Positions 24,593-35,054 of a DNA stretch of 64,000 bases are shown piece by piece. The translations under genes and the position numbers were made by a program. The notes beneath the pieces are model-generated. The model saw nothing but the letters and a program-made list of their open reading frames with translations. It ran no database searches and was not told the DNA's origin. The DNA is taken from assembly GCA_014904845.1 (NCBI GenBank), contig MU119205.1, positions 682,001 to 746,000 of the forward strand, in the 5' to 3' direction. The first letter of the stretch is position 1. Each line of letters opens with the position of its first letter. Origin of the DNA: Acephala macrosclerotiorum (taxonomy: Eukaryota > Ascomycota > Leotiomycetes > Helotiales > Mollisiaceae).

Positions 24593-24759
24593 TATAATAG
24601 TTTTTATTGTAAAATGTACTACGGTCTTAGTGTAGTAAGTTTTGTCTAGAAAGTCTGTGTATATTAGTGCGTCTAAAGAAAGAAAGTCTTAAAAGAGAGA
24701 AACTATCTAAAGTAGAATGCTAAACTAAACTAGTGCTGGTCCACGTGACCACCCCAACA
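24593..24759 (-). repeat. 5' LTR (right copy), 167 bp
   Basis: This repeat begins on the minus strand with TGTTGGGGTGGTCACGTGG and has the same length as the left LTR with no gaps. It carries about 11 C-to-T and 6 G-to-A changes (read on the plus strand) relative to the left copy. The bases just inside it on the minus strand, TAGTAATATATTTACG, sit where a tRNA primer site (normally starting TGG) would be; RIP has made it unreadable. Confidence 0.88.
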
Positions 24760-24764
24760 GGGGC
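24760..24764. repeat. Target-site duplication, right copy (GGGGC)
   Basis: GGGGC directly follows the right LTR and matches 11759-11763. Normal base composition resumes from here. Confidence 0.88.
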
Positions 24765-25022
24765 ACTAAACAACAATTGGTCTTCGAATAAAGCAATACT
24801 TTAACAAAATATCTCCGAACTTCAAACTATCATTACAAGAATACTCGAATACTTATGAGGCATCTCAACCCAAAACTAAGCCGAAAGAAGCTCAAACTAA
24901 TATTGAACACATTTCCGCCCAAATACAAACGAGGAAGCGTAGTGCAGGTACAAACCACCGCCTAGAGGAGTGACGCCCAGAATGATAGAGTCCACAGACT
25001 TGCCGAGTGCCCCCCCATTCAA

Positions 25023-26105
25023 TCAAGTGCACTCGGCCTCATCAGCTTCCCTGAGTATCTTAATCAGATCGACTTTCTTGGCATTACTCTTATACTTGAT
25101 TCCGCGCTTGTAGCATATACTCTCCAGACTAGACGCATATAAGTCTTCATACTCAACTACTCCCGTGTCAAGCCACTTGAGCATAGCAGCCTTTGGTCCA
25201 TGCCCTGGCATTTCCCGTCGAGAGCATATTTCAGACAGCTCCCGTTCGGTTCTGGAAGCCCAGTGCGAATCCTTCCAATCATAATCGCATATGTGGTTCG
25301 GAGGCCCGGCCCTATACTCTTGTCGACTCGTGATTTCGTCGTCGAGTTTCTCCTGCCTATCATACCCTTCCAAGATCTTGGAGTACTCCACCGAGTGCCC
25401 AATCTGGGACTCCAGCTTTGGTTTGAGCTTATCCAGTTTTTTACGGCGATCCTCGATCCCTTTGGTCCGTTGTTTTTGATCGCTTTTTCGAAGTCGTGAT
25501 ACAAGCGTCTCCTTCGGTCCTGACGCCGACAGCTTCCGCTTCTCAAGTAGGGCAGCAAGCTGTTTCGTCGTCTTCTTCTCGTAGTTATCAGTTGCCGTGG
25601 CATCCTTCGCAATGAGCTCCAGCAGAGTCTCCTCCATAACAGCGACTTGAATCAAGAGGTTCATATCAGAACTATTCGCTGTGTCCCGATCGAAGCTGTC
25701 GTTGAGTTTCAATCGGTCAATTTTGATCTCCTTTGAATATTGAGCAGCACCTTTCAGGTTCCGTTGCTTACACATCTCAGTGAGCTCGGCGACGAGAAGT
25801 GAGTCGTAATCGACAGGGGGAGAGTTATCGAGTCTTTTGATCAATTCTTCCCTTGTTCCATCTGTTGGGAGACCTCGATCGCGTAGAAGGGCTTGAAGTT
25901 TGCTATTGTCTTTCGTCGCATATTCAGCTGTTGGGATTTTGTCCGCAGAGCGTTTTCCTCGAGTCTTCTTTGATTTCGGCGCGAGATTTTCTGCATCCTG
26001 CGATGTCGGCTTTCTTTTGGTAGCTTTCGTGGTCGTGGTCGTGCTTCTCGACGCGTTCGACGCGTTGGGGTCGGCTTCGGCCAGGGGACGCTTTGCTCGT
26101 GGCAT
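25023..26105 (-). CDS. Multi-SAP-domain nuclear protein
   Basis: A single-exon gene of 360 codons. The N-terminus is basic with likely nuclear signals (T-K-A-T-K-R-K-P, KSKKTRGKR). It then shows about five helix-turn-helix segments of SAP type, the DNA-binding motif of SAF-A/Acinus/PIAS: residues ~67-92 (KLQALLRDRGLPTDGTREEL), ~103-130 (LTEMCKQRNLKGAAQYSK), ~180-208 (LAALLEKRKLSASGPKETLV), ~288-312 (LSEICSRREMPGHGPKAAML) and ~325-352 (LESICYKRGIKYKSNAKKVD). The middle is charged and probably helical. SAP motifs usually occur singly or in pairs, so the number here is notable. A role in chromatin or RNA organisation is likely from family knowledge; nothing narrower can be said. The gene is intact although its stop lies only 263 bases from the retrotransposon. 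Confidence 0.8.
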   Translation of the reverse strand: MPRAKRPLAEADPNASNASRSTTTTTKATKRKPTSQDAENLAPKSKKTRGKRSADKIPTAEYATKDNSKLQALLRDRGLPTDGTREELIKRLDNSPPVDYDSLLVAELTEMCKQRNLKGAAQYSKEIKIDRLKLNDSFDRDTANSSDMNLLIQVAVMEETLLELIAKDATATDNYEKKTTKQLAALLEKRKLSASGPKETLVSRLRKSDQKQRTKGIEDRRKKLDKLKPKLESQIGHSVEYSKILEGYDRQEKLDDEITSRQEYRAGPPNHICDYDWKDSHWASRTERELSEICSRREMPGHGPKAAMLKWLDTGVVEYEDLYASSLESICYKRGIKYKSNAKKVDLIKILREADEAECT

Positions 26106-26750
26106 TGTGGAAGATTTCTAGAGACTCGAGGATGCTTGAAGATTGAGAATGTGTAGAGTAGACTGGCAACCACTTTCAAAGTTGATTGATGTATGATGAT
26201 GGATATGAGGAAGGATGAAAGAAAGATTGTTTACTTCGATGTTTTCTTTTGGTAGAAACTGACGTCACTGACGAGAACGCGCTATGTAACGCCACCCCCT
26301 GAAGCAACAACAGAAGATGAACTAGTATGAATCGATGTTCCAGATCTGGTTGCACTTTGTGCTCGAAATAATGTGCGATGTTGAGGTAAACTTTCAGATC
26401 AGATGAATGTTCGATCTTGGCTCACAAATTAACAATAACCAAAAGTCCTCACCAACTTGGGATATTGGTTTATAGTTCAAGTAGGAGCCCGAAAAACAGC
26501 ATGAAATGACCATACGCACCCCAGAATGAGAGGAGAGATAACTCGTATGATTCTTGAGTTGAGATCTTTCCGTCCAAACCCAGGAACGCCGATCCGACCC
26601 ATCTTTCCCATTTTCGCCACGCTATGCAAGCCATTCCAACTATATCATACACATCTAGCATACACATTTACACATATTTTCCACATAATTCCACTCTATA
26701 CACTTTTCGACTCATCCATCCAATCCATCTAGCAAGCAAGTAAGCATGCT
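26106..26750. other. Intergenic: SAP gene promoter and ERV1 3' flank
   Basis: This 645 bp holds the 5' region of the SAP-domain gene and the 3' region of ERV1. A run of T/C-rich sequence with repeated CACAT/CATACAC-like words occurs at 26640-26710. I see no gene. Confidence 0.5.
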
Positions 26751-27407
26751 TTAATCACAACTCCCGTCCCTCCACCCAGTCCTCCACCTCTCCTCCCACC
26801 TGTTACAATCAAACTCCCTCTTCCCAAGCTTCCTATTAACCTCATTATGCGCCTCACACATCCACCTACCAAACTCATCTCTACTCTCCGCCCTAACCCT
26901 GTTCTCCTTCATCCAAACCTGGAAATCCTCTGCACAAGTCCAACACGGATATAATTTCCCAAACAAACCGAGCAATTGCTTGACGTCTTGTTGTTGACTG
27001 GGAGAGGGGGAGGTGGGGTAGGTTGCTGTGATGGAGTGGAGTAGTGTCCAGGAGGCGCGGCCGAGGGTTTCGACGTCGGGGGGACAGTCGGGTGGTGGGT
27101 AGGATTGGGATTGGGGGTTGAGGGAGGAGGAAGTCAGGGTGTGGTGGGAGGGAGTGGTGATGGAGGATTTTGCGGCTTTGAAGTCTGCGAATGAGTTGCA
27201 GGATCGGCAGCTGAATTTCCGTTAGCATCTACAATCATACGTAGCTGGAAAAGAGGAAGGGAAAGGGAAGTGAAGCAAGACATACGGTTTCCCGTCTTTC
27301 CCTAAGATAACACCCTTAGGGAGTTTCTTGGGTACTGCATCTCCAGTATTGATCGCTCCAGTCAGACCTCCCTCTCTTCGATCCTGTTCCCTTGTATCGT
27401 CTGCCAT
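26751..27407 (-). CDS. ERV1: FAD-linked sulfhydryl oxidase, mitochondrial intermembrane space
   Basis: Exons 27407-27286 and 27210-26751 join across a 75-nt intron to 582 nt, 193 residues, the usual size. Erv1 reoxidises Mia40 in the mitochondrial disulfide relay and passes electrons to cytochrome c. The protein shows the N-terminal shuttle pair CRSC (residues 42-45) after G-K-P, the FAD fold start G-R-A-S-W-T-L-L-H-S, the active-site CxxC in YPCWTCAEDF (C130/C133), and the FAD-binding block CEAHNEVNRKLGK with C159 and C176, ending WEERWRTGWRDGSCD. The intron falls just before CRSC. It faces HEM4 across a short divergent promoter. Confidence 0.95.
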
Positions 27408-27597
27408 TTCTAATCTCCCAATCTTTGTCTAGAAATTTGTTAAAATACAAAGCTTGGTGAGAGGCAAGCTCAAGCTCCAGATTTGTAACTTACCACGCGG
27501 CATCCTCGGCCGAACAGCGGCCGAGAAATCCGAACCCAAGCGTTCATGCACGTCACATTTATCCATGCCCCGCCTGGAAGCATCCTCCCCCTTTACG
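27408..27597. promoter_or_regulatory. Divergent promoter of ERV1 and HEM4
   Basis: Only 190 bp separate the start codons of ERV1 (minus) and HEM4 (plus), so the two genes must share this region. It contains a GC-rich patch around 27505-27530 (CCTCGGCCGAACAGCGGCCG) holding an inverted CGGCCG-type pair. Shared control would be sensible, since both genes serve mitochondrial redox and heme function; that is inference. Confidence 0.55.
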
Positions 27598-28621
27598 ATG
27601 AGCAGCAACCAGAACCCGGCTACTGATGCCATCCCAATCCTTCTCTTAAAAACAAAGTCGACGCCCAACGATGGATATCACGACCAATTCTCCAAATCGA
27701 AAGATGGAGAGGGAGAAAGAGGAGGGCTGAAGTTCGAACCAACATTCGTCGCAGTCCTCGAACATCAATTAAAAGAAGATGGGATGAATGCTTTCAAGTC
27801 GCTTTTAGAGGAAAGGCAGATTAGGAGAGAAGATGGGAAGAAGTATGGAGGGATGATATTTACCTCCCAACGCGCCGTTGAAGCGTTTGCCAAAATCGTC
27901 GATGAAGGCAAAGGTATACTATCTTTCAACTCGCCCGACATTTCAAGCACTCTGTCAATTTGATACAAAGCTAACAATTGAATCCTTAGGCGATGATTCA
28001 TGGCCTCATCTACAAGATATCCCAATATACACAGTCGGACCAGCAACATCTCGAGCCCTCCGCTCCATCCCCACCACCCCTCCTTTAGAAATCTTCGGCT
28101 CAGAAACAGGGAATGGAGAAGCATTGGCACATTACATGCTAGACCATTATCCCACTTTCTACCCTGATTCTCATCCACCACCTCCGCTATTGTTCTTGGT
28201 TGGGGAGCAGAGACGAGACATAATACCGAAGACGTTGATGGATCCCAATCTACCAGAAGAGAGACGGATACAAGTGGATGAATTAGTGGTCTATGGGACC
28301 GGCGAGATGGCATCATTCGAGTTGGACTTCACGGAGATTTTACATCAAACCGCCAATGCGAAGATGAGGTGGGTGGTTGTGTTTAGCCCTACAGGTTGCG
28401 AGGCAATGCTTCGCTCCCTAGCACTGCTTGATCCGGAGACGGGGAAGGCGAGGAAGACAGAGCAACAAGGTGGAAACAGGACGTATATTGCGACTATTGG
28501 GCCCACGACTAGGGATTACTTAAGGAATAAGTTTGGGTTTGAGCCAGATGTTTGTGCCGCGAAGCCAAGTCCTGAGGGGGTGGAGGAGGGAATTAGGTTA
28601 TTTCTCGAAGACAAAGAATAG
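27598..28621 (+). CDS. HEM4: Uroporphyrinogen-III synthase
   Basis: Exons 27598-27913 and 27990-28621 join to 948 nt, 315 residues. The enzyme cyclises hydroxymethylbilane to uroporphyrinogen III in heme synthesis, in the cytosol. The start chosen (MSSNQNPATDAIPILLLKTK) puts the conserved ILLLKT...S-T-P-N-D-G-Y near the N-terminus; an in-frame ATG ten codons upstream and one further upstream at 27454 are possible but add non-conserved residues. Family features are MIFTSQRAVEAFAK, IYTVGPATSRAL, G-S-E-T-G-N-G-E-A-L-A, LFLVGEQRRDIIPKTL, ELVVYGT, VVVFSPTGCEAM, IATIGPTTRDYL and CAAKPSPEGVEEGI. Family identity is secure. Confidence 0.93.
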
Positions 28622-29327
28622 GAGGATACTTTACAGTCTAGATCCCAGTTGCCCTGTGAAATATTGCTCTTCTGATTACTCCAGAGTTCACGTTTAGGTG
28701 TTATAAATCGTGATGATAGATTTTTATTTTCTTCTCACCACCTATCAATATCTACGCTCTCGCGGCCCCTTCTCCACCCGCTACAACAGGTACTCCCTGT
28801 ACTGCAGCAGTCTCTTCCTCCCCTCCCATCCATGATCAAAAAAGCAAGGCAATAGCAAAAAGGTTTTACGCCAGATACCCCACCCACCCAAATTCACGCC
28901 CACGTTCGTTTCCCATTTCAATTCCTCTCATCCAGCAACATCCAGATCCAAAAGGAATCTAGAGACCAGAAATTCGGAAATATGCAATAGCCAACTCCAA
29001 TCTATGGTACAGAGAAGCAAAAATGAGCAAAATGAGCAAAATGAGCAGATGAGCCAAAATAGGTGTGCATAGTCATCGCCAATGAGCAAGGCGGGTATGA
29101 AAAAAAGTGGTGTGTATAGTGGCGATGTAATGCAGCGCTAGAAAAAAAATGCGACGAGTATTTTTGTATACGTGGTATCGACAATGTATGCGCGCTGGAA
29201 TGCGTCTTTTAGGTTGGGCATGTGAGGTGATTTTTGGTCGAAAAGAAGATGATGGCGACAGTGGAGACCCTTTTTGGTGGAGATTTAGTAAGAGAATCGT
29301 GAGGTCGTGAAGAGTTGGTATGCTGCA
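28622..29327. other. Convergent 3' flanks of HEM4 and the CCCH gene
   Basis: No gene is seen in these 706 bp. A short tandem repeat AAAATGAGC (three perfect units plus a partial one) lies at 29020-29055. The remainder is mixed-sequence 3' untranslated DNA. Confidence 0.55.
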
Positions 29328-31199
29328 TCATCGAGCTCCAAACATGCCCTCAATACCATTCCCGTTTGACGCCCCATTTCTCGCGCTGCCGTTAGTACGA
29401 CTGCCAGGCAAGGTCCAACCACCGCTGTTTCTCTTCTCGCCCTTCTTCTCATCTACATCCTCCATGCCTTCCATGTTGAAGACAAATTCGCCTTGCTCCT
29501 CGTCAATTGGCGTAGTGAAGCGTCCGCTGCCACCATTGCCGATACTGCTTGAGCTGACTTGTCGTTCACCAACCAATCTCGAGCCCGAACCAATAGGATT
29601 GCTGGATACCCGGTTAGGATTGAGACCAGATTCGTTACCGGTGATATGAGTGCGCTTGAGTTGTTGGGAGATAAGAGACATGGAGCTTTGGCGAGGAGGT
29701 GAAGCAAGGTAAGGTGATGAGTCGCCTGAAGCGCTTCGTCCGCCAACAGGTCTCGAGCTTGGACTAGCACCAGGATGAAGAGATGAGTTGCGAAGAGGTG
29801 AACCAACATGACCGAAAGCTGATGCACGAGCACGATCTTCTTCTTCCTTTTGTTGTTGATGGCGTTGGAAAAGTGGACCCCATCTTGAGGGACTGGCATT
29901 GGATGGAGAGCCGAACTTGCTTGATTCGTTGTTCGGGGTGCCTGTTCCGCTGTGGATTGGTCGACCTTCCTCATCCGCATTTCGAGATCCTCTTCGTGCC
30001 TTCTCTTGTGGGGTCATGAGATCCTTCAAAGTCTCTGGTAGATAATCTTCCTCGAATGTGAATTGTGCCTCCCAATCATTGTCGATAGCCTTAGGTAAGC
30101 TGGCAGACATAATCTTGTTCTTCGTAGCAAATCTCTGGGAGTGCATAGTTCTCTTGCCAAAGTATTCCTCAGCAGGTGGTGCGGGTGGTGAGGCTGCGAT
30201 GCCGTTGAATCGATCCCTAGTATCATCACCAAACGCCGAGCTGTGTAGGTTCTTCAAGGCTTCCGAAGTTCTTCCGTCCTTCGCAGCGCCCAATGATCCA
30301 GGTGGTGATTCGAGACCAAACTTTGCTGGTACAGAAGAAGCAATAGGACCATTTCTCGCAATCCACGACACACCATTGCTGTCGAAGGAGGCTGGGAGTG
30401 GAGCATCCAAGACACTCAAACCCTTCGTAGCTACTGGTGACATGGCATACCGATTAAGATCATCATCTCTTGGAGAACCATATTGTGACGTAGGGTGGGA
30501 GGCATAGCTAGTGTCGATTGTAGGAACAGTAATATCGACGCTTTGTTGGCGTCCAACTAGTGGTGGGAAAGAATCTTCTTGGTTCTGGAAGGGAGAATAT
30601 TGGCCGTAGGGCGAAGGAGGAATGGCATTGGCTCGAATGAATCCGTTTGTCAAGGCAGAGCCTGAGGTGGGAGGATGGTATAAGTCGGCAGTACTGAGTC
30701 GTCCACCAATGTTCAGATGTCCACCGCCCATCGGGCCTCCGTGTTTGTAGTTCACTCGTCGACCGTCGGGAAGGACATGTACGTTTGCGCATTTGGGACC
30801 GAATTTGCAGTTACCCTTTGACAATTAGCTAGCTGTCTCGGTATCTGCGCGGAAGCTTACCTTTGCGAAATACTTGCACACATTATCTGTCGTACTGGCC
30901 AGGTCATGACTGAAAGGACAAGCGGCTCCTGCCTGGCATGCGCCTTGCCGGAAGAACTTGCATGGGACATGTGAAGTGTCTACTGTTTGTTAGATTGCCG
31001 TTCGTCTTTATTCAGATGTTGCAGGAAACATACTCTGTCTACCCGGCGGGCTTCGTGGACCAAAATCTCTTCCCATACCTCCTACTGGCGGTGGAGGAGC
31101 ACCGTTCCCGTTCAGCGCACTCGGCGGAGGAATATTCAAAGAACCCGAACTCATATGCCTAAACTCTTGAGGCATTCTCGGACCACCTTGGCTCAGCAT
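29328..31199 (-). CDS. CCCH-type zinc-finger protein (probable RNA-binding protein)
   Basis: Exons 31199-31034, 30982-30861 and 30815-29328 join to 1,776 nt, 591 residues. Two adjacent CCCH fingers span the exon 2/3 junction: VPCKFFRQGACQAGAACPFSH and V-C-K-Y-F-A-K-G-N-C-K-F-G-P-K-C-A-N-V-H, the second split by an intron after A-K. They are followed by LPDGRRVNYK and a long low-complexity region rich in Ser, Pro, Gly and Asn. Near the C-terminus is an acidic conserved-looking patch (EFVFNMEGMEDVDEKKGEK). Tandem CCCH fingers of this spacing usually bind RNA; this protein resembles fungal Lee1-type proteins by memory, without proof. The start at 31199 (MLSQGGPRMPQEF) was chosen because the sequence upstream in frame (to an ATG at 31391) is not conserved-looking; the longer form would have 655 residues. 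Confidence 0.85.
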
Positions 31200-34049
31200 G
31201 GCGCTAGACAATGGATATGCTGGAATTCGTAGCTGTGATATCTGCGAAGGCCCTAGCTCTGGGTATCGACGACCCCGCCTCGAAGTGGGGGATTGGTGTC
31301 GCGTGGGTGTATTAAGGACAGAGAGCTCTGGTCTCTGTGAACAGAGCGATGAGTCGCCCAGGCAGACTGGAAATAAAGGGCAGGCTGACAATCAACCTTG
31401 TTGCCGAGATAATTCTTAGGTAGGGCTGTCTGCGATGGAAATTAGGTTGACTTGTGGCGGGCAAGCTTCTCGACGCTCAGACGAAGAAATTCACCGCTGA
31501 AGATGGCGGCGGAAACGCTAGTGACGACAAGCAGTCGGCGCAGAAATAAAGGGTCCCAAAGTCGAAGCTCTAAAGCCTCGAATTGCCGTCGATTTCCTCG
31601 ATTTGGCGATCTTCGTTCCTGCGTAAATATTGGCAGTGGGAGGTGGATGCTTTCTTTTGCTTTGTGTTCGAGGGCGAGAGGCTGGTTCGCGGCGGCGCTG
31701 GAATTTTTGCTGTGCGAGGGACTGCGCGAGTAAGATCCTTGCTAATAGCTAATAGCAAGGGAAGATGGGGACGGAGACTAGGATAACTGGGACTACAAGG
31801 CACCACCATGGACAGAGATGTTTGGTGCGCCTCCTCGTCCTATCGAGTATGAATGATTTGCGCTTCTGGCGGTACCGCATGTGATAGGTAGAGGAAGGCT
31901 ATGCTTGATATTGGGGTTGAGAAGAAGCAAAAGGTAGGAGATCTGAGATAACCTTGGACTTGAACTGCAGGACATCGACGCAGTCTCGTGATGACAGAGA
32001 CTTATGGTAGATATCTCCTACACCTCCTCAGATCTCACAGTCGCAGCGCATCCTTTCTATCTGGCTATTCTTGCGGCCAGGTCGTTCTTATCACCGCCGT
32101 CCAAGTGCAGCCCCGAACTGGAGTCAGCATGACATTTATTGATCATGCACAACTTCTTCGCTCCTGACTGCTTCCTATCCTTCCCTTCCCAGGCAAGCCG
32201 GATTATTAACGTGCATTACAGCTTCGGAGGAGGGTGTTCTGTTTCATTTCTAGTCTGCTATCGACGACACTTCCATCACCATTCCCACGCCACTCACTGC
32301 TCAACTCCGTTACTCTCGTTTTGCTGGAGTTTCGCCTCCAGCCACATTGCTTCACGAGTGCGGTCTCAACTGCCTCCTCCCGTTCGCGCCGAACCCGTAC
32401 ATAAACTCCACACCTCCAACCACCATCCTGATGATCATTACGAGGACCCAGAGCTCGGAAAGGCCCGAAACCGAATCTTACAAATGCCATCTTCCAGAAA
32501 CAGATACAGGGAAGATCGATAGTTGAAATCGCTTTGACAATGTCTGAGATGGATTCAAGGATCCAGGAAGTCAGAATGAATCAGATGACGAACCTCTCAC
32601 CATCTCCTGGACGCTTGTCTTCATGTGAAGATCCTGACTCGTCATCTCAACTCGACCTCTCGTCAAACTCCAACTGCATGAAATGTACCCCACGCTGGAC
32701 CGCGTTTTCGGTGTAGCGCCTCTCGCCAAGCCAAGCGAGGTGGTGAGGGGGGTGAGAACCAAAGAGGTGAGCCTTTGCAACCATCTTACATCCACGCATC
32801 ATGATATCTCAGCCACAATTTCCACATCAGCAACCTATTCGAATTCTTCAATTCCATTAACGAAAAAGTCCATACCCCTCTTCCAGCCGTAAACGCCACA
32901 CTATTTCTGTATAAGGCTGCCCAACTACTTTCAACTTGCTCTGCTGACCAGTCGGCAGCCTGCCTTTGACCCCATATGTCTCAACATGATTCCACATTCG
33001 CTCTACAATCCTGAATTCGACGATCCCTTCCCAGACCATCGATAACCAAAAACCATCACACGCTCACCACTCATCAACCTCTTCAACCTCACAACCTTAC
33101 TCTTCATCTACAATTCTCGTATTACGCGGTTCAGGATATAACAGACGTAAGGCTGTCTCACTCAAGTAACACGAACTCGTCCCACGCGCACACTTCTCCG
33201 CCGCATACAGAAAGCAGTCGGATCTCTCGGAGATTTACATCCTGACCGAGTTTATGAGTGCCGACGAGGGTGTTGTACGGTTTGAGATGAGGGTGTACAG
33301 CAGAAGCTCGGACTCCCCGCAATTCAACGCCAGTGCCACGAGGTGGTGTCCTGGGTCCTGTGATAAGAACCGAACCAGACCTGGATTTTCTCACCTTAGA
33401 TCATGTGATCATCTCAGTCATGAAGGATGAAGATCTAGGCATCTTCAACTGCATCCAGACAGCGGGACGTCACGGATCTAGGCCCGGACCAATCCTCTTC
33501 GCTCCCTTCCGCCAACTTTCTTCAACCTTCACAGCCTCACTCAAGTCACCGGATCAGCACTAGTAATGGGTCTTCACCCCTTCTCGTGCCTGCTGTACTA
33601 CATACCGACAATGAGGATCATCAAATGATAGTCTTAGAACACTGCAGGTCCAAGTTCCATTGGTTTCTAGCCACTTTTGACCTGTCAAACATCTTCGATC
33701 TGCTACGAATAACAAGTCTACTTCGATATGATCACGATACACCAGACATTTGCAGACAGGAAACTTGATTCCAGGTCCGCCAGAAGCGCGATGTAAGAGA
33801 CTTGTGCAGGCACCAGTCTGCCCAGCGAACGGGTGATGCACGCTGCAAGGCAGATCTGGGATATTGGCCAGTGGGATAGGGACTTGCTTTCATTATGCCC
33901 TCCAATACCGTAGCCCTGTACACCTTTCGAGGATCCGGACTTTTCTATTTCTTTCTAAATTACGGCCCCCTTCTGCTGTCAATTTCAGCTGTATGCCATA
34001 CGCCCCCTCTGTATTCCCACACCTTCATTATAACCCATCTGCTACTTCG
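31200..34049. other. Intergenic, 2.85 kb, no supported gene
   Basis: The first part is the 5' region of the CCCH gene. Further on, frames such as 32139-32522 (+), 33333-33563 (+) and 33841-33560 (-) are 60-130 codons long and overlap antisense frames. None shows a domain or a consistent splice chain. A low-expressed or eroded gene between about 32.5 and 33.8 kb cannot be excluded. Confidence 0.4.
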
Positions 34050-35054
34050 TTACACCATGCCCATAACACACGCAGCAGCAGCTCCAAAAGCCATCACACC
34101 ACACCCAACTCCACTCATAGCTCCCAATGTCGGCCCAGCGTTCTAAATCCAATATTAGCATGATATTCATCCCCAAATTCAGCCAATCTCCTCTCCATTC
34201 CTCTCAATCGCCCATCACACCCTCTCGTCAACTTCATTAAAAAAAAGCCACGTACCTTCGACCCCGTCGAACTACTCGTCCCACTCGTAGTTGTCCCCGT
34301 CCCCGTCACCTCCCCAGTCGCTGATCCAGTCTCACTCACACTCCCCGTCGGTGTCGGCGTCGCACTCCCACTTCCCGTAGTAACAAAGCTCACCGTATCC
34401 GATTCCGCACCCGGAATCTGCGTCGTACCTAGGACGGAGGTGATGATGCTTGCTTCTGCAGAGGTAAGTGATACGACCCAGGATGCTACGTCTGGCGGGA
34501 GTTCGGAGAAGACTGAGGATAGCCTGTAGTTCAAAATATTAGCCTTTCGTCCTTATTCTTGGGTGTGCAAACTCGGTGTTCATCCTCCCTTCCCACCCAT
34601 CTCTCGGTGCTTCTCTCTATCAATCTCCTAACCCCTCCACGCGCTACACCAAGAACCAAAGTATGAAAGGAAGTACTAACTCAGATGCTAAAACATCCCC
34701 CGTATCCCCACCCACAAGAACATCAAACAAATCCGCAGCAGCGGACGGAGCACTCGCGAGTTCAGAGGCGATGGTGCTGTATGCGGCGCCAGATGTTATG
34801 CCGTCAGCCCAGACTGAGAGAGCGGAGGAGAGGATTGATGACTTTGAGAAAGCTGTCAGCTTTAAATTTTATTTTTGGGGACTGGGTGAGAGGACAGGAT
34901 GGTCAAGGAGTTGGGGAAAAGTAGAGGGGTGGGGAAGGAAAAGGAAGCGGACCTGGATGGGGAGGAGCTGTCCATCTTCTGCTGTTGTCTGGGCGTTGAC
35001 TGCTATTCCTCCTACTACAGCCAAAAAGCTGAGAGTTCGAGTGTTTGTATACAT
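34050..35054 (-). CDS. Small secreted GPI-anchor-type Ser/Thr-rich protein
   Basis: Four exons (35054-34953, 34859-34681, 34523-34256, 34142-34050) join to 642 nt, 213 residues. The N-terminus MYTNTRTLSFLAVVGGIAVNA is a signal peptide. A helical middle (SILSSALSVWADGITSGAAYST..., DLFDVLVGGDTGDVLASELSSVFSELPPDVASWV) precedes a Ser/Thr/Gly stretch (about residues 145-182; GSATPTPTGSVSETGSATGE) likely to be O-glycosylated, and the last exon encodes a small-residue plus hydrophobic end (GCGVMAFGAAAACVMGMV) like a GPI-attachment signal. Probably located on the plasma membrane or in the wall; function unknown. The first donor site is GTCCGC, less usual than the others, so the first junction is the least certain. 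Confidence 0.75.

Larger units (their letters stand above)
11764..24759 (-). mobile_element. Ty3/gypsy LTR retrotransposon, 12,996 bp, heavily RIP-mutated
   Basis: The AT-rich block is delimited by two direct repeats of exactly 167 bp and flanked by a perfect 5-bp duplication GGGGC. A purine-rich tract lies on the minus strand just inside the left LTR, so the element runs right to left. Minus-strand remnants in the expected order are a retropepsin-like segment (about 21.7-21.4 kb), reverse transcriptase (about 20.6-20.2 kb) and RNase H (19.59-19.41 kb), followed by connector sequence to about 18.75 kb. RT before RNase H with a DALSR-type end (now N-T-L-S-R) indicates Ty3/gypsy. Coding capacity is destroyed by numerous TAA/TAG codons. 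The element is long for its short LTRs: about 6 kb lies between the pol remnants and the left LTR and is unexplained; a nested element or extra frames are possible. Confidence 0.9.

Noticed and set aside
29020..29055. Short direct repeats resembling a CRISPR or regulatory array
   Set aside because: Only three perfect 9-bp units without spacers in a eukaryotic 3' flank; this is a microsatellite-scale repeat.
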